Assembly: GCA_017439235.1 (NCBI GenBank)
Contig: JAFSJN010000019.1
Coordinates: 1-64,000, forward strand
DNA: 64,000 bases
Source of the DNA: Paludibacteraceae bacterium
GTDB lineage: Bacteria; Bacteroidota; Bacteroidia; Bacteroidales; Paludibacteraceae
Direction: 5' to 3'
Position 1 is the first letter of the stretch. The number at the start of each line of letters is the position of its first letter. Below the pieces are notes generated by a model that had not been told where the DNA came from, did no database searches, and worked only from the letters and a program-made list of their open reading frames with translations. Shown here in pieces: positions 34,791 through 44,073 of the stretch. Made by a program: the position numbers and the translations under genes.

Positions 34791-35904
34791 ACTCTTGTGC
34801 TTGTATATATCGGTTGAATTGGTCTTTGTTAGAAACGGCCTGACGCGTAAAGCCCTGATGTTTCCATTCAGCGTATTTGTCTAAGATGAACGCCTTAATC
34901 TCTTTCATATCCGATGATGCCAATCCGGCATTGGTAAATTGGATGGTGTCGGCCAAAATACCCTTGTCTGAAGGTGTACACAATACCGGCTTTTCGCATC
35001 CAAGAGCTTCATAGAACTTAGTCGTCATTACTCCGTTGGTTTCCGGATTGCTGAATACCAATAGGATAGAAGAGCGACGAATGGCATCGCCTACCGCATT
35101 GAGGGGTATAAAACCATGCGTGGAAATATGACTATATGCCAATCGCTCGTAGACAGAACCATTGGTGTAGAAGGTGACTTGCATCTCCGGAATCTGTGAA
35201 TGCAAGTCTTTGATGGCGCGCAGGATATAGTCGATATTTTGGAAATCGTACAGACGACCTATATAGTCAATACGGAAAGTGTCAGTAGTGATATCTTGCG
35301 GGTAGTATACGGCTGGGTCAAAACCGTTGTATATGAGGTGTACATTGGGATTATAGCGACGCAAAAAGTCTACATGCCAGGGGGATACTGTAGTGATGGA
35401 ATCTGCGGCTCGCAGTACGGCATCGCGACGCTTTCGCATGATATGGCTATACAAGGATGCAAAGGGGCGTAAATACCATTGAGGATGATTGACATATGCA
35501 TGTCCGGGTGCCTGCTCCTCAACATCACGTATATCTACATGTAGGGGCAACCTTTTAGAGCGTGCTACACGTAGGGCCGCTCCCAAAGGGAAGGTGGAAA
35601 ATGTAGTGCAGAATACGAGATCAAATTTTTGCTTGCGCGTCCTCCATAGAATACGGCGTGCAAAAGAGCGCTCTTTCCAATCGGTTAGAATACTATAGAG
35701 GGTTTTGATAGCCCAACTAATCGGACCGAGATGGTAAAAGTTCAACTCGTGAATGGGGTAGTCATGCTCAAAAGGTATCGTATTCCACTTTTCTGTGTAC
35801 ACTTCGATAGTATGACGTTGCTCAACCAAATAGTCACACAGATAACGTAACCGTGGCGCAAAAGAGGGCCGAGTGTAGGCGTCTGCTAAAATCAGTATAT
35901 TCAT
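34756..35904 (-). CDS. Glycosyltransferase family 4-like
   Basis: The 382-residue protein shows the GT-B fold: an N-terminal domain starting NILILADAYTRPSFAPRL, a hinge region with ADSITTVSPWHVDFLRRYNP and IYNGFDPAVY (about 190-200), and a C-terminal donor site with IGRLYDF and SSILLVFSNPETNGVMTTK, ending in KFYEALGCEKPVLC (about 286-300), whose Glu is the usual nucleotide-sugar ligand. It likely adds a sugar to a surface polysaccharide. The gene begins within the last 4 nt of the deacetylase-like gene. Confidence 0.88.
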   Translation of the reverse strand: MNILILADAYTRPSFAPRLRYLCDYLVEQRHTIEVYTEKWNTIPFEHDYPIHELNFYHLGPISWAIKTLYSILTDWKERSFARRILWRTRKQKFDLVFCTTFSTFPLGAALRVARSKRLPLHVDIRDVEEQAPGHAYVNHPQWYLRPFASLYSHIMRKRRDAVLRAADSITTVSPWHVDFLRRYNPNVHLIYNGFDPAVYYPQDITTDTFRIDYIGRLYDFQNIDYILRAIKDLHSQIPEMQVTFYTNGSVYERLAYSHISTHGFIPLNAVGDAIRRSSILLVFSNPETNGVMTTKFYEALGCEKPVLCTPSDKGILADTIQFTNAGLASSDMKEIKAFILDKYAEWKHQGFTRQAVSNKDQFNRYIQAQEFENLLRHITGL

Positions 35905-37052
35905 AGTGTAGCTAATATTTTAGGATATAAAGACCGATGATAGGTGTCGTGGCGGATGTTGTTATTGTGCCATAACAGGTTGACTTCGCCTCCATGCTGT
36001 CGTACTTTCTCCAGTAGTTTGGTGCAGGCAAAGTAAGCCTCGTCTTCGGTCAAGTTCATGTATTCGGGATTACTTAATGTTACATCCATAATGGTAAGCG
36101 GATGTAGGGTAAGGGGTGTCAATTGGCGAGTTTGTGGATTGATCCATCGTACCGGACGACAAGTCTGTAAACGGAATCCTATGGAATCCGCAAAGCCCAT
36201 TGAATAATCGTCTGTGATGCCCATATCCGCTAAGCGTTGCATATCCTCGATAGAACAGCGTAGATAATGACTGCGATGTCGTGTGGAGAAGGCGATGTTA
36301 AGGCGAGAATAGTCGGCATAATAACTGCTGTGCAATCCAAAGACGGCTCCAAAAGCTCTTAGACGATTATGTAACTTCCGCCAGTCGTGTCCCCGCAGGT
36401 TATATTGTGGATAGTCGTAACCACAACCGCGGGTATGTTTAACAAAATAGATGACTTTTTTGTTGTGTGCCGTGCAGCGTGCATCCATACTCATCAACCA
36501 TGGGAACGTATAAGCAGGGTCATCGTGTATATTGTGCCAGGAATCCAATACGTGTTGTCCGTCTCCGCGATAGATACCTCCCAGGGCTCCGCGCAGATGC
36601 CGATAGTTAGCGATAGTATCTATGTCGTGTGTCAAATTGACTGCTGAAAATTGTGCATCGGGAAGTGTAACCTCTAATAACTTGCTAACTAAACGACTGT
36701 ATTCGTCCACCAAAGGCATCGCTAATCGGTTTTTATGACCCAAAAGAGAGTTGGCTGCAGTGAACCGTCCATGCTTATCGCGCTCCGTAATGAGCAATTC
36801 TTCGGCTCGAGAGATAAAAAAGAACGTATTATAAATCAAATCTTCCTCGATGATGTACGTCTTGTCTTGCAAGGTGGGAGTTACACGTTTGAGGGAAGGG
36901 TACACCAACTCGCCGTTTATATGACCGGAAGGCAATATGACTACTTTGTAGGCAGACCATTGATCTTGGTCTAGCGTATAACCGATACAACGAGCGGCCT
37001 CCGCATCGCCGTAGGTCAAGAGCGTTTTGATATATTCAATAGTTTCATTCAT
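35901..37052 (-). CDS. Polysaccharide deacetylase-like protein
   Basis: The 383-residue cytoplasmic-looking protein has features of the NodB-homology group as found in Bacteroidota capsule loci: VNLTHDIDT (about 138-146) with the first Asp-Asp pair of the metal site, FGLHSSYYADY (about 238-248) with the His and Ser/Thr of motif 2, and SMGFADSIGFRLQTC (about 283-297). Such proteins remove acetyl groups from N-acetyl sugars, but members in this branch often act on unknown lipid-linked glycans. It overlaps both its neighbours by 4-8 nt. Confidence 0.72.
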   Translation of the reverse strand: MNETIEYIKTLLTYGDAEAARCIGYTLDQDQWSAYKVVILPSGHINGELVYPSLKRVTPTLQDKTYIIEEDLIYNTFFFISRAEELLITERDKHGRFTAANSLLGHKNRLAMPLVDEYSRLVSKLLEVTLPDAQFSAVNLTHDIDTIANYRHLRGALGGIYRGDGQHVLDSWHNIHDDPAYTFPWLMSMDARCTAHNKKVIYFVKHTRGCGYDYPQYNLRGHDWRKLHNRLRAFGAVFGLHSSYYADYSRLNIAFSTRHRSHYLRCSIEDMQRLADMGITDDYSMGFADSIGFRLQTCRPVRWINPQTRQLTPLTLHPLTIMDVTLSNPEYMNLTEDEAYFACTKLLEKVRQHGGEVNLLWHNNNIRHDTYHRSLYPKILATL

Positions 37053-38871
37053 GATCTATAGTTTCGGATAGGATTTCCCACTCGTACATCTTTTTCTCTA
37101 TCTCATGTTTGATATGTTCGTATCGTGTTAGGTTTTCCTGCGTTTGCTGAGCGGCATCGCTCAATAGATTTTCCAAACGAGTCTGCTCTTCCTCTAAGCG
37201 TGCAATCTCTGCTTCGGCTTCGGCAATCTGTTTCTCCTGCTTACGCCGTGCTGCGGCTATTGCTTTTTGCTGTGCATAGTCTTGGGCTCCATTTGTAGAG
37301 GAATTCGAAGACGCAACCGTATTTTTGGGCTGGGTATTGCGTTCCAACTCCTGCAGGCTGTCAATCTTACGACTACGCAGAAAATCGTAAATTCCGCCTA
37401 AGTGCTCTCGTACTCGTCCGCCTCCGAATTCATACACTTTGCTGACCAATCCATTGAGGAAGTCACGGTCATGACTGACGCAGATGACAGTGCCGTCAAA
37501 GTCTTGCAAGGCTGCTTTGAGTACATCTTTGGATGGCATATCCAGATGGTTGGTTGGTTCATCTAAGATGAGTAGGTTACAGGGTGATAGAAGTAAGCGT
37601 ATCATGGCTAAACGACTGCGCTCGCCGCCGCTTAACACTTTTACTTTTTTCTCACTTGCCTCTCCTCCAAACATAAAGGCTCCGAGAATATCACGTATCT
37701 TAGTGCGTATGTCGCCTACCGCTACATAGTCAATGGTCTCAAAGACGGTGCGCTCGCCATCTAATAGACTGGCCTCGTTTTGAGCAAAGTATCCAATCTT
37801 AACATTATGTCCAACTTTGAGTGTACCCAGGTAATCTAACTGCCCCATAATACAACGCACCAGCGTAGTCTTTCCTTCTCCATTGCGGCCGACGAAGGCG
37901 ACCTTTTCTCCGCGGCGAATAGTGAACGTGACATTGGAAATAACTGGTGGTAACTCTTGTCCTGTTGCATTGCGATAACTCTTAGTCAGACCATCGATGA
38001 TAATAGGGAAGTCGCCGCTTCGTGGTGCTGGCGGGAAACGCAGGTTGAGACGTGAGGTATCTTCTAAATCTACCTCTAAGCGCTCTAACTTATCCAATTG
38101 TTTGATGCGGCTCTGTACCTGTACAGCTTTAGTAGCCTTGTAGCGGAAACGTTCGATAAAAGCTTCCGTATCCTCGATCATCTTTTGCTGATTGAGATAG
38201 GCACGCACCTGTTGGTCGTGACGCTCTTGGCGCAATTGGACAAATCGGTCGTAAGGCACGTTGTAGTCATAGATGCGTCCTAAGGTAATCTCAATAGTGC
38301 GGTTGGTTGCGTTGTTGAGAAAGGCGCGATCGTGACTAACTAAGATAACCGCACTACGGCTTTCCGTTAAGAATTGTTCCAACCATTGGATAGACTCGAT
38401 ATCTAAGTGGTTGGTCGGCTCGTCAAGTAATAATAAGTCAGGATGTTGCAGCAATATCTTGGCCAATTCGATGCGCATACGCCAACCTCCCGAGAATTCG
38501 CTGCAAGGACGGTCAAAGTCGCGTCGCTCAAAGCCCAAACCGCTAATGGTACGATCTAATTCGGCAATAAAACGCGCTTCTGCAGCGGCGTCATCGCTAT
38601 GAGGACACACTGTCATTACCTCTTCACGTAAGGTTCGTCCGTCTGTATGAAACATGACCTGTGGCAGATAGCCTATCGTCATCTCACTCTCGCGGGCAAT
38701 GCGTCCTGACGTTGGTTGGTGTTCGCCCGCCAGCAGACGCAAAAGAGTAGTCTTGCCGGCCCCGTTTTTGCCAACCAGAGCAATGCGATCCTTCCTGTTG
38801 ATGTGAAAGGAGATGTCATCCAAAATAGGACGCGCCGAGAATTCTATGCTGAGATGTTCTACGCTAAGCAT
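37045..38871 (-). CDS. ABC-F family ATPase
   Basis: The 608-residue protein contains two ATP-binding cassettes without membrane segments. Cassette 1 has GKNGAGKTTLLRL (34-46), the signature FSGGWRMRIELAK and LLLDEPTNHLD; cassette 2 has GRNGEGKTTLVRC, LSGGERSRLAMIR and LILDEPTNHLD. The linker between them (about 230-290) is the charged helical arm that enters the ribosomal E site. A C-terminal coiled coil (about 535-600) resembles YheS/Uup-type proteins. ABC-F proteins rescue or tune stalled ribosomes; some give antibiotic resistance. The subclass cannot be decided here. It overlaps both neighbouring genes by 8 nt. Confidence 0.94.
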   Translation of the reverse strand: MLSVEHLSIEFSARPILDDISFHINRKDRIALVGKNGAGKTTLLRLLAGEHQPTSGRIARESEMTIGYLPQVMFHTDGRTLREEVMTVCPHSDDAAAEARFIAELDRTISGLGFERRDFDRPCSEFSGGWRMRIELAKILLQHPDLLLLDEPTNHLDIESIQWLEQFLTESRSAVILVSHDRAFLNNATNRTIEITLGRIYDYNVPYDRFVQLRQERHDQQVRAYLNQQKMIEDTEAFIERFRYKATKAVQVQSRIKQLDKLERLEVDLEDTSRLNLRFPPAPRSGDFPIIIDGLTKSYRNATGQELPPVISNVTFTIRRGEKVAFVGRNGEGKTTLVRCIMGQLDYLGTLKVGHNVKIGYFAQNEASLLDGERTVFETIDYVAVGDIRTKIRDILGAFMFGGEASEKKVKVLSGGERSRLAMIRLLLSPCNLLILDEPTNHLDMPSKDVLKAALQDFDGTVICVSHDRDFLNGLVSKVYEFGGGRVREHLGGIYDFLRSRKIDSLQELERNTQPKNTVASSNSSTNGAQDYAQQKAIAAARRKQEKQIAEAEAEIARLEEEQTRLENLLSDAAQQTQENLTRYEHIKHEIEKKMYEWEILSETIDHE

Positions 38872-39952
38872 GTTGTTCGGTTTTCTTCAAGGCGGCCTTG
38901 CGGTCGAGTAAACGCCATAAAAGGATAGTTAGGGAGGTCAGGAAGAGGAAGTCGACACCGACCAATAGCCACATATTCCAATTGCGTCCCACAATGCCTA
39001 ATCCGATGCACAATAATGATACGGACAATAAGACCATCGTGGTTTGCACATGATTCAAACCTAGACGAAGAAGCAAATGATGAATATGATTCTTATCCGG
39101 TAAGAACGGCGAATGATGGTGACGAATGCGGGTAAGGGATACACGTATGGTATCGAAGATAGGAACACTGAGTACACATATCGCTACAGCCGGTGCAGCC
39201 GACATATGCCATGGATGTGTAGCCGGACATGTGACGTTCCATTCGCAAAAACGAAAGACAAAAGCGGTCATCAAATAGCCTAACAGTAGACTTCCGGAGT
39301 CGCCCATAAAAATCTTGTTCCTGGATCCAAAGACATTATAACCAAAGAATACAGCCAACGAACCAATCATGCAAATAGCTAATGATGACCAGGCTGATTC
39401 GCCGATAAAAGCGAAATAGATGGCAAAAAATAGGCAATAGATAATACCTAATCCGCTGGCCAACCCGTCTACACCGTCAATCAAGTTGATGGCATTGATG
39501 ATAGCAATCAGCACAAAGAAGGATAATAGATACGAGGGAATAATTCCCATCTCCGTCCATCCGAACAAGCCGTGTAAATTCGTTAAGCGGATATCCGCAA
39601 AGCCGATAAGGGCAATGCCGGATAGCATCTCGCATAGTAGTTTGCTGAGCGGGGACAAAACCAATAAGTCGTCCACAAAGCCTACCATGACGATAGCAAA
39701 GACGCCTATCAACAAGAATTGTGATTGCTGCAGACTGTTGAACTCAAAAATTAGGAAAGTAAGGATAAACGAGAAGAAGATATCTATACCTCCTATGTTG
39801 GGTATCTCGCCAGTATGGCTCATACGCTTATTAGGGCGCACAACAAAGTGCTTCTTCTTGGCGATACGAATAACTACAGGCATTGCTGCCAGTCCCAGCA
39901 AGAATGAGATGAGTCCCATTAAAAAGGGGTATTGGTCAAAAAATTGTATCAT
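38864..39952 (-). CDS. Undecaprenyl-phosphate sugar-1-phosphate transferase (WecA/TagO/MraY family)
   Basis: The 362-residue polytopic membrane protein (about ten hydrophobic segments) has the family motifs: FVDDLLVLSP (about 90-99) with the Mg2+-binding Asp pair, NAINLIDGVDGLASGLG (about 152-168), FMGDSGSLLLGYL (about 214-226) and KNHIHHLLLRLG (about 285-296). It transfers a sugar-1-phosphate, often GlcNAc-1-P, to undecaprenyl phosphate and so starts an O-antigen, capsule or other surface glycan. Position next to two glycosyltransferases and a deacetylase-like gene supports polysaccharide synthesis rather than peptidoglycan synthesis. Confidence 0.92.
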   Translation of the reverse strand: MIQFFDQYPFLMGLISFLLGLAAMPVVIRIAKKKHFVVRPNKRMSHTGEIPNIGGIDIFFSFILTFLIFEFNSLQQSQFLLIGVFAIVMVGFVDDLLVLSPLSKLLCEMLSGIALIGFADIRLTNLHGLFGWTEMGIIPSYLLSFFVLIAIINAINLIDGVDGLASGLGIIYCLFFAIYFAFIGESAWSSLAICMIGSLAVFFGYNVFGSRNKIFMGDSGSLLLGYLMTAFVFRFCEWNVTCPATHPWHMSAAPAVAICVLSVPIFDTIRVSLTRIRHHHSPFLPDKNHIHHLLLRLGLNHVQTTMVLLSVSLLCIGLGIVGRNWNMWLLVGVDFLFLTSLTILLWRLLDRKAALKKTEQHA

Positions 39953-39956
39953 AGTA

Positions 39957-42698
39957 TTATTGTTGTCTTAAACAGCGACCTGTATAGCCGGCTTCGCATT
40001 GTATCAATTGTTCCGGTGTACCTTCAAATATGATTTGCCCACCTTTGTCTCCTCCTTCCGGCCCCAGGTCAATAACATGGTCGGCGGCTAAGATGATAGC
40101 GGGATTATGTTCAATAATCAAAACGGTATGTCCTTTGCTGATGAGTTGGTTGAGCGCTTGCAACAAGACATCCACATCCTTGAGGTGTAAGCCGGTGGTC
40201 GGTTCGTCAAAGATGAAAAGCGTAGGTTTGGCACTCTCTTCAGCAATGAACGAGGCTAATTTGACACGTTGACTCTCGCCACCCGATAGTGTGGAACTGG
40301 ATTGCCCGAGTTTGACATATCCTATACCTACATCTTGCAAGGGACGCAAGCGCCGCACGATGCGGGCGCAATGGGGATCTATAGAAAAAAACTCTATAGC
40401 CTCATTGACGGTCATCTCAAGGATATCGTAAATGTTCTTACCGCGATATAGTACGTCTAATACGTCTTGTTTATAGCGTTTGCCGTGGCAATGATCACAG
40501 GTCAATACAATATCTGCCAAGAACTGCATCTCAATGGTTATCGTGCCGTCTCCTTGACATTGTTCACATCGTCCTCCGGGAGTGTTGAAGGAGAAATGCG
40601 CCGGAGTAAAGCCTAATTGTCGACTGAGTTGTTGCTCGGCAAAGAGTTGGCGAATATCTTCAAACGCTTTCAGATAGGTTACCGGATTTGAACGCGAAGA
40701 ACGACTGAGCGGACTTTGGTCCACGAACTCCACATCGTGTATTAAATGTAAAGACCCGCCTAATGAGCCGTAGTCCCCGGTATGCTCTGCAACACCTCCA
40801 AAGTGCTTCTTGAGAGCAGGGTATAGTACTTGACTGACCAATGATGATTTACCGCTTCCGCTCACACCGGTAACGACCGTCATCACGCCTAATGGGAAGC
40901 GGACGGTAATATTTTTGAGGTTGTTCTCGCAAGCTCCGCGCACTTCGATATAGTTGTTCCAAGGACGTCGTGAAGATGGAATGTGCCAGGGATGAGGCAT
41001 TACTTTTGGGACTCCTGCATATACTATCTCTCCTCCGTGGCGCCCGGCGGCTGGGCCTATCTCGATGCAATAGTCAGCTGCACGCTGGATATCCAAGTCA
41101 TGTTCCACGACTACGATGGTATTCTTCAGGTCGCGTAGCTGTTGCAATACGTGTATTAGTCGTTCGGTGTCCCGCGGGTGCAAACCAATACTCGGCTCGT
41201 CCAAGACATATAAAGAGCCAACCAAACTGCTGCCGAGCGATTTGCTTAAGTTGATGCGTTGACTTTCACCTCCGGATAAACTGGAACTGAGGCGGTTAAG
41301 AGTGAGGTATCCTAATCCTACATCCTGCATAAACTGCAAGCGGGAACGTATTTCTGTCAATAGGGGCGCAGCAGTTATGGTCTCGGAGTCGGAGAAAGAC
41401 AATGTCCCGAACCATTCACTCAAATCGTCAATGGATAGACGGCATAAATCCACTATACTGCGTCCTGCAATGTGTACGTATGAGGCCTCTTTGCGCAGGC
41501 GCATACCATTGCACTCCGGACAAAGTGTCTTGCCGCGATAACGAGACAACATAACACGATATTGTATCTTGGTATGTTGCTTGGATTCCAATTCGTGGAA
41601 AAAGTCATTCAGCCCATGGAAATATTCATTACCGGTCCAAATCAATTGCTTTTGTTCGGGAGTTAAGGCGTAGAAGGGAGTGTGAACGGGAAAATCGAAT
41701 AGGTCAGCATGATATACCAGCGCATTGTTCCATTCGCTCATCTTTTCGCCGTGCCAACATGCTATTGCACCCTCGTAGACCGATAGAGATTTATCCGGCA
41801 CAACTAAGTCGGGATCTATACCGGTTACATAACCTGATCCGCCACATACAGGACAAGCTCCCAGAGGATTATTAAAATCGAATAAGTGTTCACTCGGCTC
41901 TATAAAGGTAATCCCATCGGCTTCGAAGCGCTCGCTAAAAACGAGCGTTTGTGGTTCGGCATTGGTCGGCTCTATGTGTAAGGAGCATGAACCATGTCCT
42001 TCGTAAAAGGCTGTTTGTACCGAATCGGCAAAACGATTGAATGTGCTTTGCTCGCCGTCCGCTATAATGCGATCGACTAATAGATACCATTCACTAGTAT
42101 TGTTGAGGTGCTGATAGGTGTGCGCATCGATACGCAATATTTCACCTGTGGTGCTGTTGAACAATCGTGCAAACCCTTGCTCCTGCCATATACGCAGTTG
42201 TTCTGCGGGTGTTCGCTTGTCGGGAAGAATGATAGGGGATAATAAGAGAACGCGGGTACCCTTCACTTGATGCTGCAGCACCTGAACGACATCGCGAACG
42301 GTATGCCGACGCACTTCCTCCCCGCTTACGGGCGAGTACGTGTGGCCTACGCGCGCGTATAAAAGTTTCAAATAGTCGTAAATCTCCGTCACGGTTCCCA
42401 CGGTGGAACGCGGGTTGCGGGTGGTGGTCTTTTGCTGGATGGCAATAGCCGGTGGAATTCCGTCTATGCTGTCTACATCGGGCTTTTGCATACGTCCGAG
42501 GAATTGACGTGCATAGGCACTAAGGCTCTCTACATAGCGTCGCTGACCTTCTGCGTACAGCGTATCAAATGCCAGCGACGATTTGCCGCTTCCGCTTACA
42601 CCCGTAATGACAACCAATTGATTTCGCGGTATGTCTACCGTTATATTTTTCAAGTTATGGGTGCGAGCGCCTGCTATATGGATAACGGGTTTGCTCAC
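39957..42698 (-). CDS. uvrA: Excinuclease ABC subunit A
   Basis: The 913-residue protein is the damage-recognition ATPase of nucleotide excision repair. It has Walker A GVSGSGKSSLAFDT (about 33-46), zinc-finger cysteines in CPVCGGSGY and in CEQCQGDGT / CDHCHGKRY, and two ABC signatures (SLSGGESQRI and TLSGGESQRV) with FDEPTTGLH and LDEPSIGLH. Length is close to the usual 930-950. It begins directly after the HU/LysM gene (1 nt between start and upstream stop) in the recQ-led operon. Confidence 0.97.
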   Translation of the reverse strand: MSKPVIHIAGARTHNLKNITVDIPRNQLVVITGVSGSGKSSLAFDTLYAEGQRRYVESLSAYARQFLGRMQKPDVDSIDGIPPAIAIQQKTTTRNPRSTVGTVTEIYDYLKLLYARVGHTYSPVSGEEVRRHTVRDVVQVLQHQVKGTRVLLLSPIILPDKRTPAEQLRIWQEQGFARLFNSTTGEILRIDAHTYQHLNNTSEWYLLVDRIIADGEQSTFNRFADSVQTAFYEGHGSCSLHIEPTNAEPQTLVFSERFEADGITFIEPSEHLFDFNNPLGACPVCGGSGYVTGIDPDLVVPDKSLSVYEGAIACWHGEKMSEWNNALVYHADLFDFPVHTPFYALTPEQKQLIWTGNEYFHGLNDFFHELESKQHTKIQYRVMLSRYRGKTLCPECNGMRLRKEASYVHIAGRSIVDLCRLSIDDLSEWFGTLSFSDSETITAAPLLTEIRSRLQFMQDVGLGYLTLNRLSSSLSGGESQRINLSKSLGSSLVGSLYVLDEPSIGLHPRDTERLIHVLQQLRDLKNTIVVVEHDLDIQRAADYCIEIGPAAGRHGGEIVYAGVPKVMPHPWHIPSSRRPWNNYIEVRGACENNLKNITVRFPLGVMTVVTGVSGSGKSSLVSQVLYPALKKHFGGVAEHTGDYGSLGGSLHLIHDVEFVDQSPLSRSSRSNPVTYLKAFEDIRQLFAEQQLSRQLGFTPAHFSFNTPGGRCEQCQGDGTITIEMQFLADIVLTCDHCHGKRYKQDVLDVLYRGKNIYDILEMTVNEAIEFFSIDPHCARIVRRLRPLQDVGIGYVKLGQSSSTLSGGESQRVKLASFIAEESAKPTLFIFDEPTTGLHLKDVDVLLQALNQLISKGHTVLIIEHNPAIILAADHVIDLGPEGGDKGGQIIFEGTPEQLIQCEAGYTGRCLRQQ

Positions 42699-43781
42699 TT
42701 ATGGCTCTTGTTCCATAATGATGGTGGTCAGATATTCCACTTCATGCTGCGCCTCGGGTGTTATTTGCTCTAATTGTTCTTGTGTGAGTTTGGGAATACG
42801 AATCGTTGTGCCGGTTTTGATCTTGCTATGGTGCTTCAATCGGTCGCGATTGGCATCGTAGATATATACCCATAAGTCCTTACGTCCATAGTATTTATAG
42901 GCCTCCCATGCCAGACGACTACCTTCGTTAAGCCGAATGGTTGCTATAAACTCCGTATACTCACGCTGGAGAAGAGCATTGCGCGGTTTAGCAACTGCTT
43001 TTTTGACGGGAGCTTTTACGGCTTTTGTCGGTTTAACCTCCTCGATGACGGTCGGCTCTACAGGAATGGTATCCTCCTCTTCTATGATATCAAACGGCTC
43101 ATCTTCGGTGATAACCAATTCTGTGCCTTCTGTTTTGGCGCGTAAGGCGTCAAACCATTCTTCCATCTTGTATTGGAAGAAGAAGACCAATCCGATGAGT
43201 AATATCAGGAAAAAGACCACAGTTAATCCTGCCGTTAACCATAAACGCGGTTTGCGTTTAGGTTGGGCGGGTTCAGCCACTTGTGGTGAGGACTGTACAA
43301 TGGCCTCCGCAGCTTGTGGTTCCTCAACGACTTGAGGTTCTTCAACGGCTTGTGGCGCCGGTTGCTCCACAACTTCTTCTGCTTTTGGGCCTTGACCCAT
43401 ATCGGCTAAAATATCTACTATCTCATCAGCTTGTTCGCTGAGTTTCTGTATCGGATCTACGTTTCCTTCGGCGAGTTTGCGTTTCCGTTGCCCGCTAACG
43501 GCAGTGCGTACTGCTACTTCCGGCGCAAAGACCGGTTTGAAATGTGCAGGTAATTCTATCTGTTCTCCCGTACTTACATTGACACTTCGGCGGGAGGCTA
43601 CTTGTTGGGCACGGAATGTTCCGAAATGATTAATGCGTACGGAGTCGCCTGCTTTCATGGCGGCAATGATTTCGTCGGTTAATGCTTGTAGGAAAGTGGC
43701 CGCATCTTTATTGCTGACTCCGGCATTTTGAGCTACTATTTGACGCAACTCGACCCAACTGATTTTATGTTCTTGTTTCAT
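42699..43781 (-). CDS. HU-domain protein with membrane segment and C-terminal LysM domain
   Basis: The 360-residue protein joins three parts. Residues 1-95 are an HU/IHF-type DNA-binding domain (SWVELRQIVAQNAGVSNKDA, HFGTFRAQQV). Residues about 178-203 form one transmembrane segment (LWLTAGLTVVFFLILLIGLV). Residues about 285-345 form a LysM domain (NEGSRLAWEAYKYYGRKDLW, YDANRDRL, IRIPKL) that would bind peptidoglycan in the periplasm. Between lies an acidic Pro/Glu-rich linker. It could tie the chromosome to the cell wall across the inner membrane. The architecture is seen directly; the role is inferred. A plain HU gene lies 9 nt upstream. Confidence 0.86.
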   Translation of the reverse strand: MKQEHKISWVELRQIVAQNAGVSNKDAATFLQALTDEIIAAMKAGDSVRINHFGTFRAQQVASRRSVNVSTGEQIELPAHFKPVFAPEVAVRTAVSGQRKRKLAEGNVDPIQKLSEQADEIVDILADMGQGPKAEEVVEQPAPQAVEEPQVVEEPQAAEAIVQSSPQVAEPAQPKRKPRLWLTAGLTVVFFLILLIGLVFFFQYKMEEWFDALRAKTEGTELVITEDEPFDIIEEEDTIPVEPTVIEEVKPTKAVKAPVKKAVAKPRNALLQREYTEFIATIRLNEGSRLAWEAYKYYGRKDLWVYIYDANRDRLKHHSKIKTGTTIRIPKLTQEQLEQITPEAQHEVEYLTTIIMEQEP

Positions 43782-43790
43782 GGCTGCAGA

Positions 43791-44063
43791 TTATTTAAGG
43801 GACTCTTTGAGGGATACACTCGGACGAAAGGTGATAACCTGTTTGGCAGGTGTAACGTGTTTCTCTCCGGTTTTGGGGTGTACAATGGTACGTGCCGGAC
43901 GTTCTTTGTTTTCCAATGTTCCCAAGTTCATCCATTGAACAACATTACCGGCTGTGAGCGTTTGTGTCAGCCCGGTAGCTGTAGCTTCCATCAGACGGGT
44001 TGTTTTCTCTTTGGTCATGCCCGTGCGGGAGGAAAGGCGGGCAATCAGTTCTTTTGCTATCAT
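43791..44063 (-). CDS. HU family DNA-binding protein
   Basis: The 90-residue protein is a full HU/IHF-like domain (ELIARLSSRTGMTKEKTTRL at the N-terminus; LGTLENKERPARTIVHPKTG in the arm region with the Pro that intercalates DNA). HU proteins bend and compact DNA. It sits between rimO and the HU/LysM fusion, so a duplicated HU gene may have given rise to the fusion protein. Confidence 0.93.
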   Translation of the reverse strand: MIAKELIARLSSRTGMTKEKTTRLMEATATGLTQTLTAGNVVQWMNLGTLENKERPARTIVHPKTGEKHVTPAKQVITFRPSVSLKESLK

Positions 44064-44073
44064 AGTATATGTA

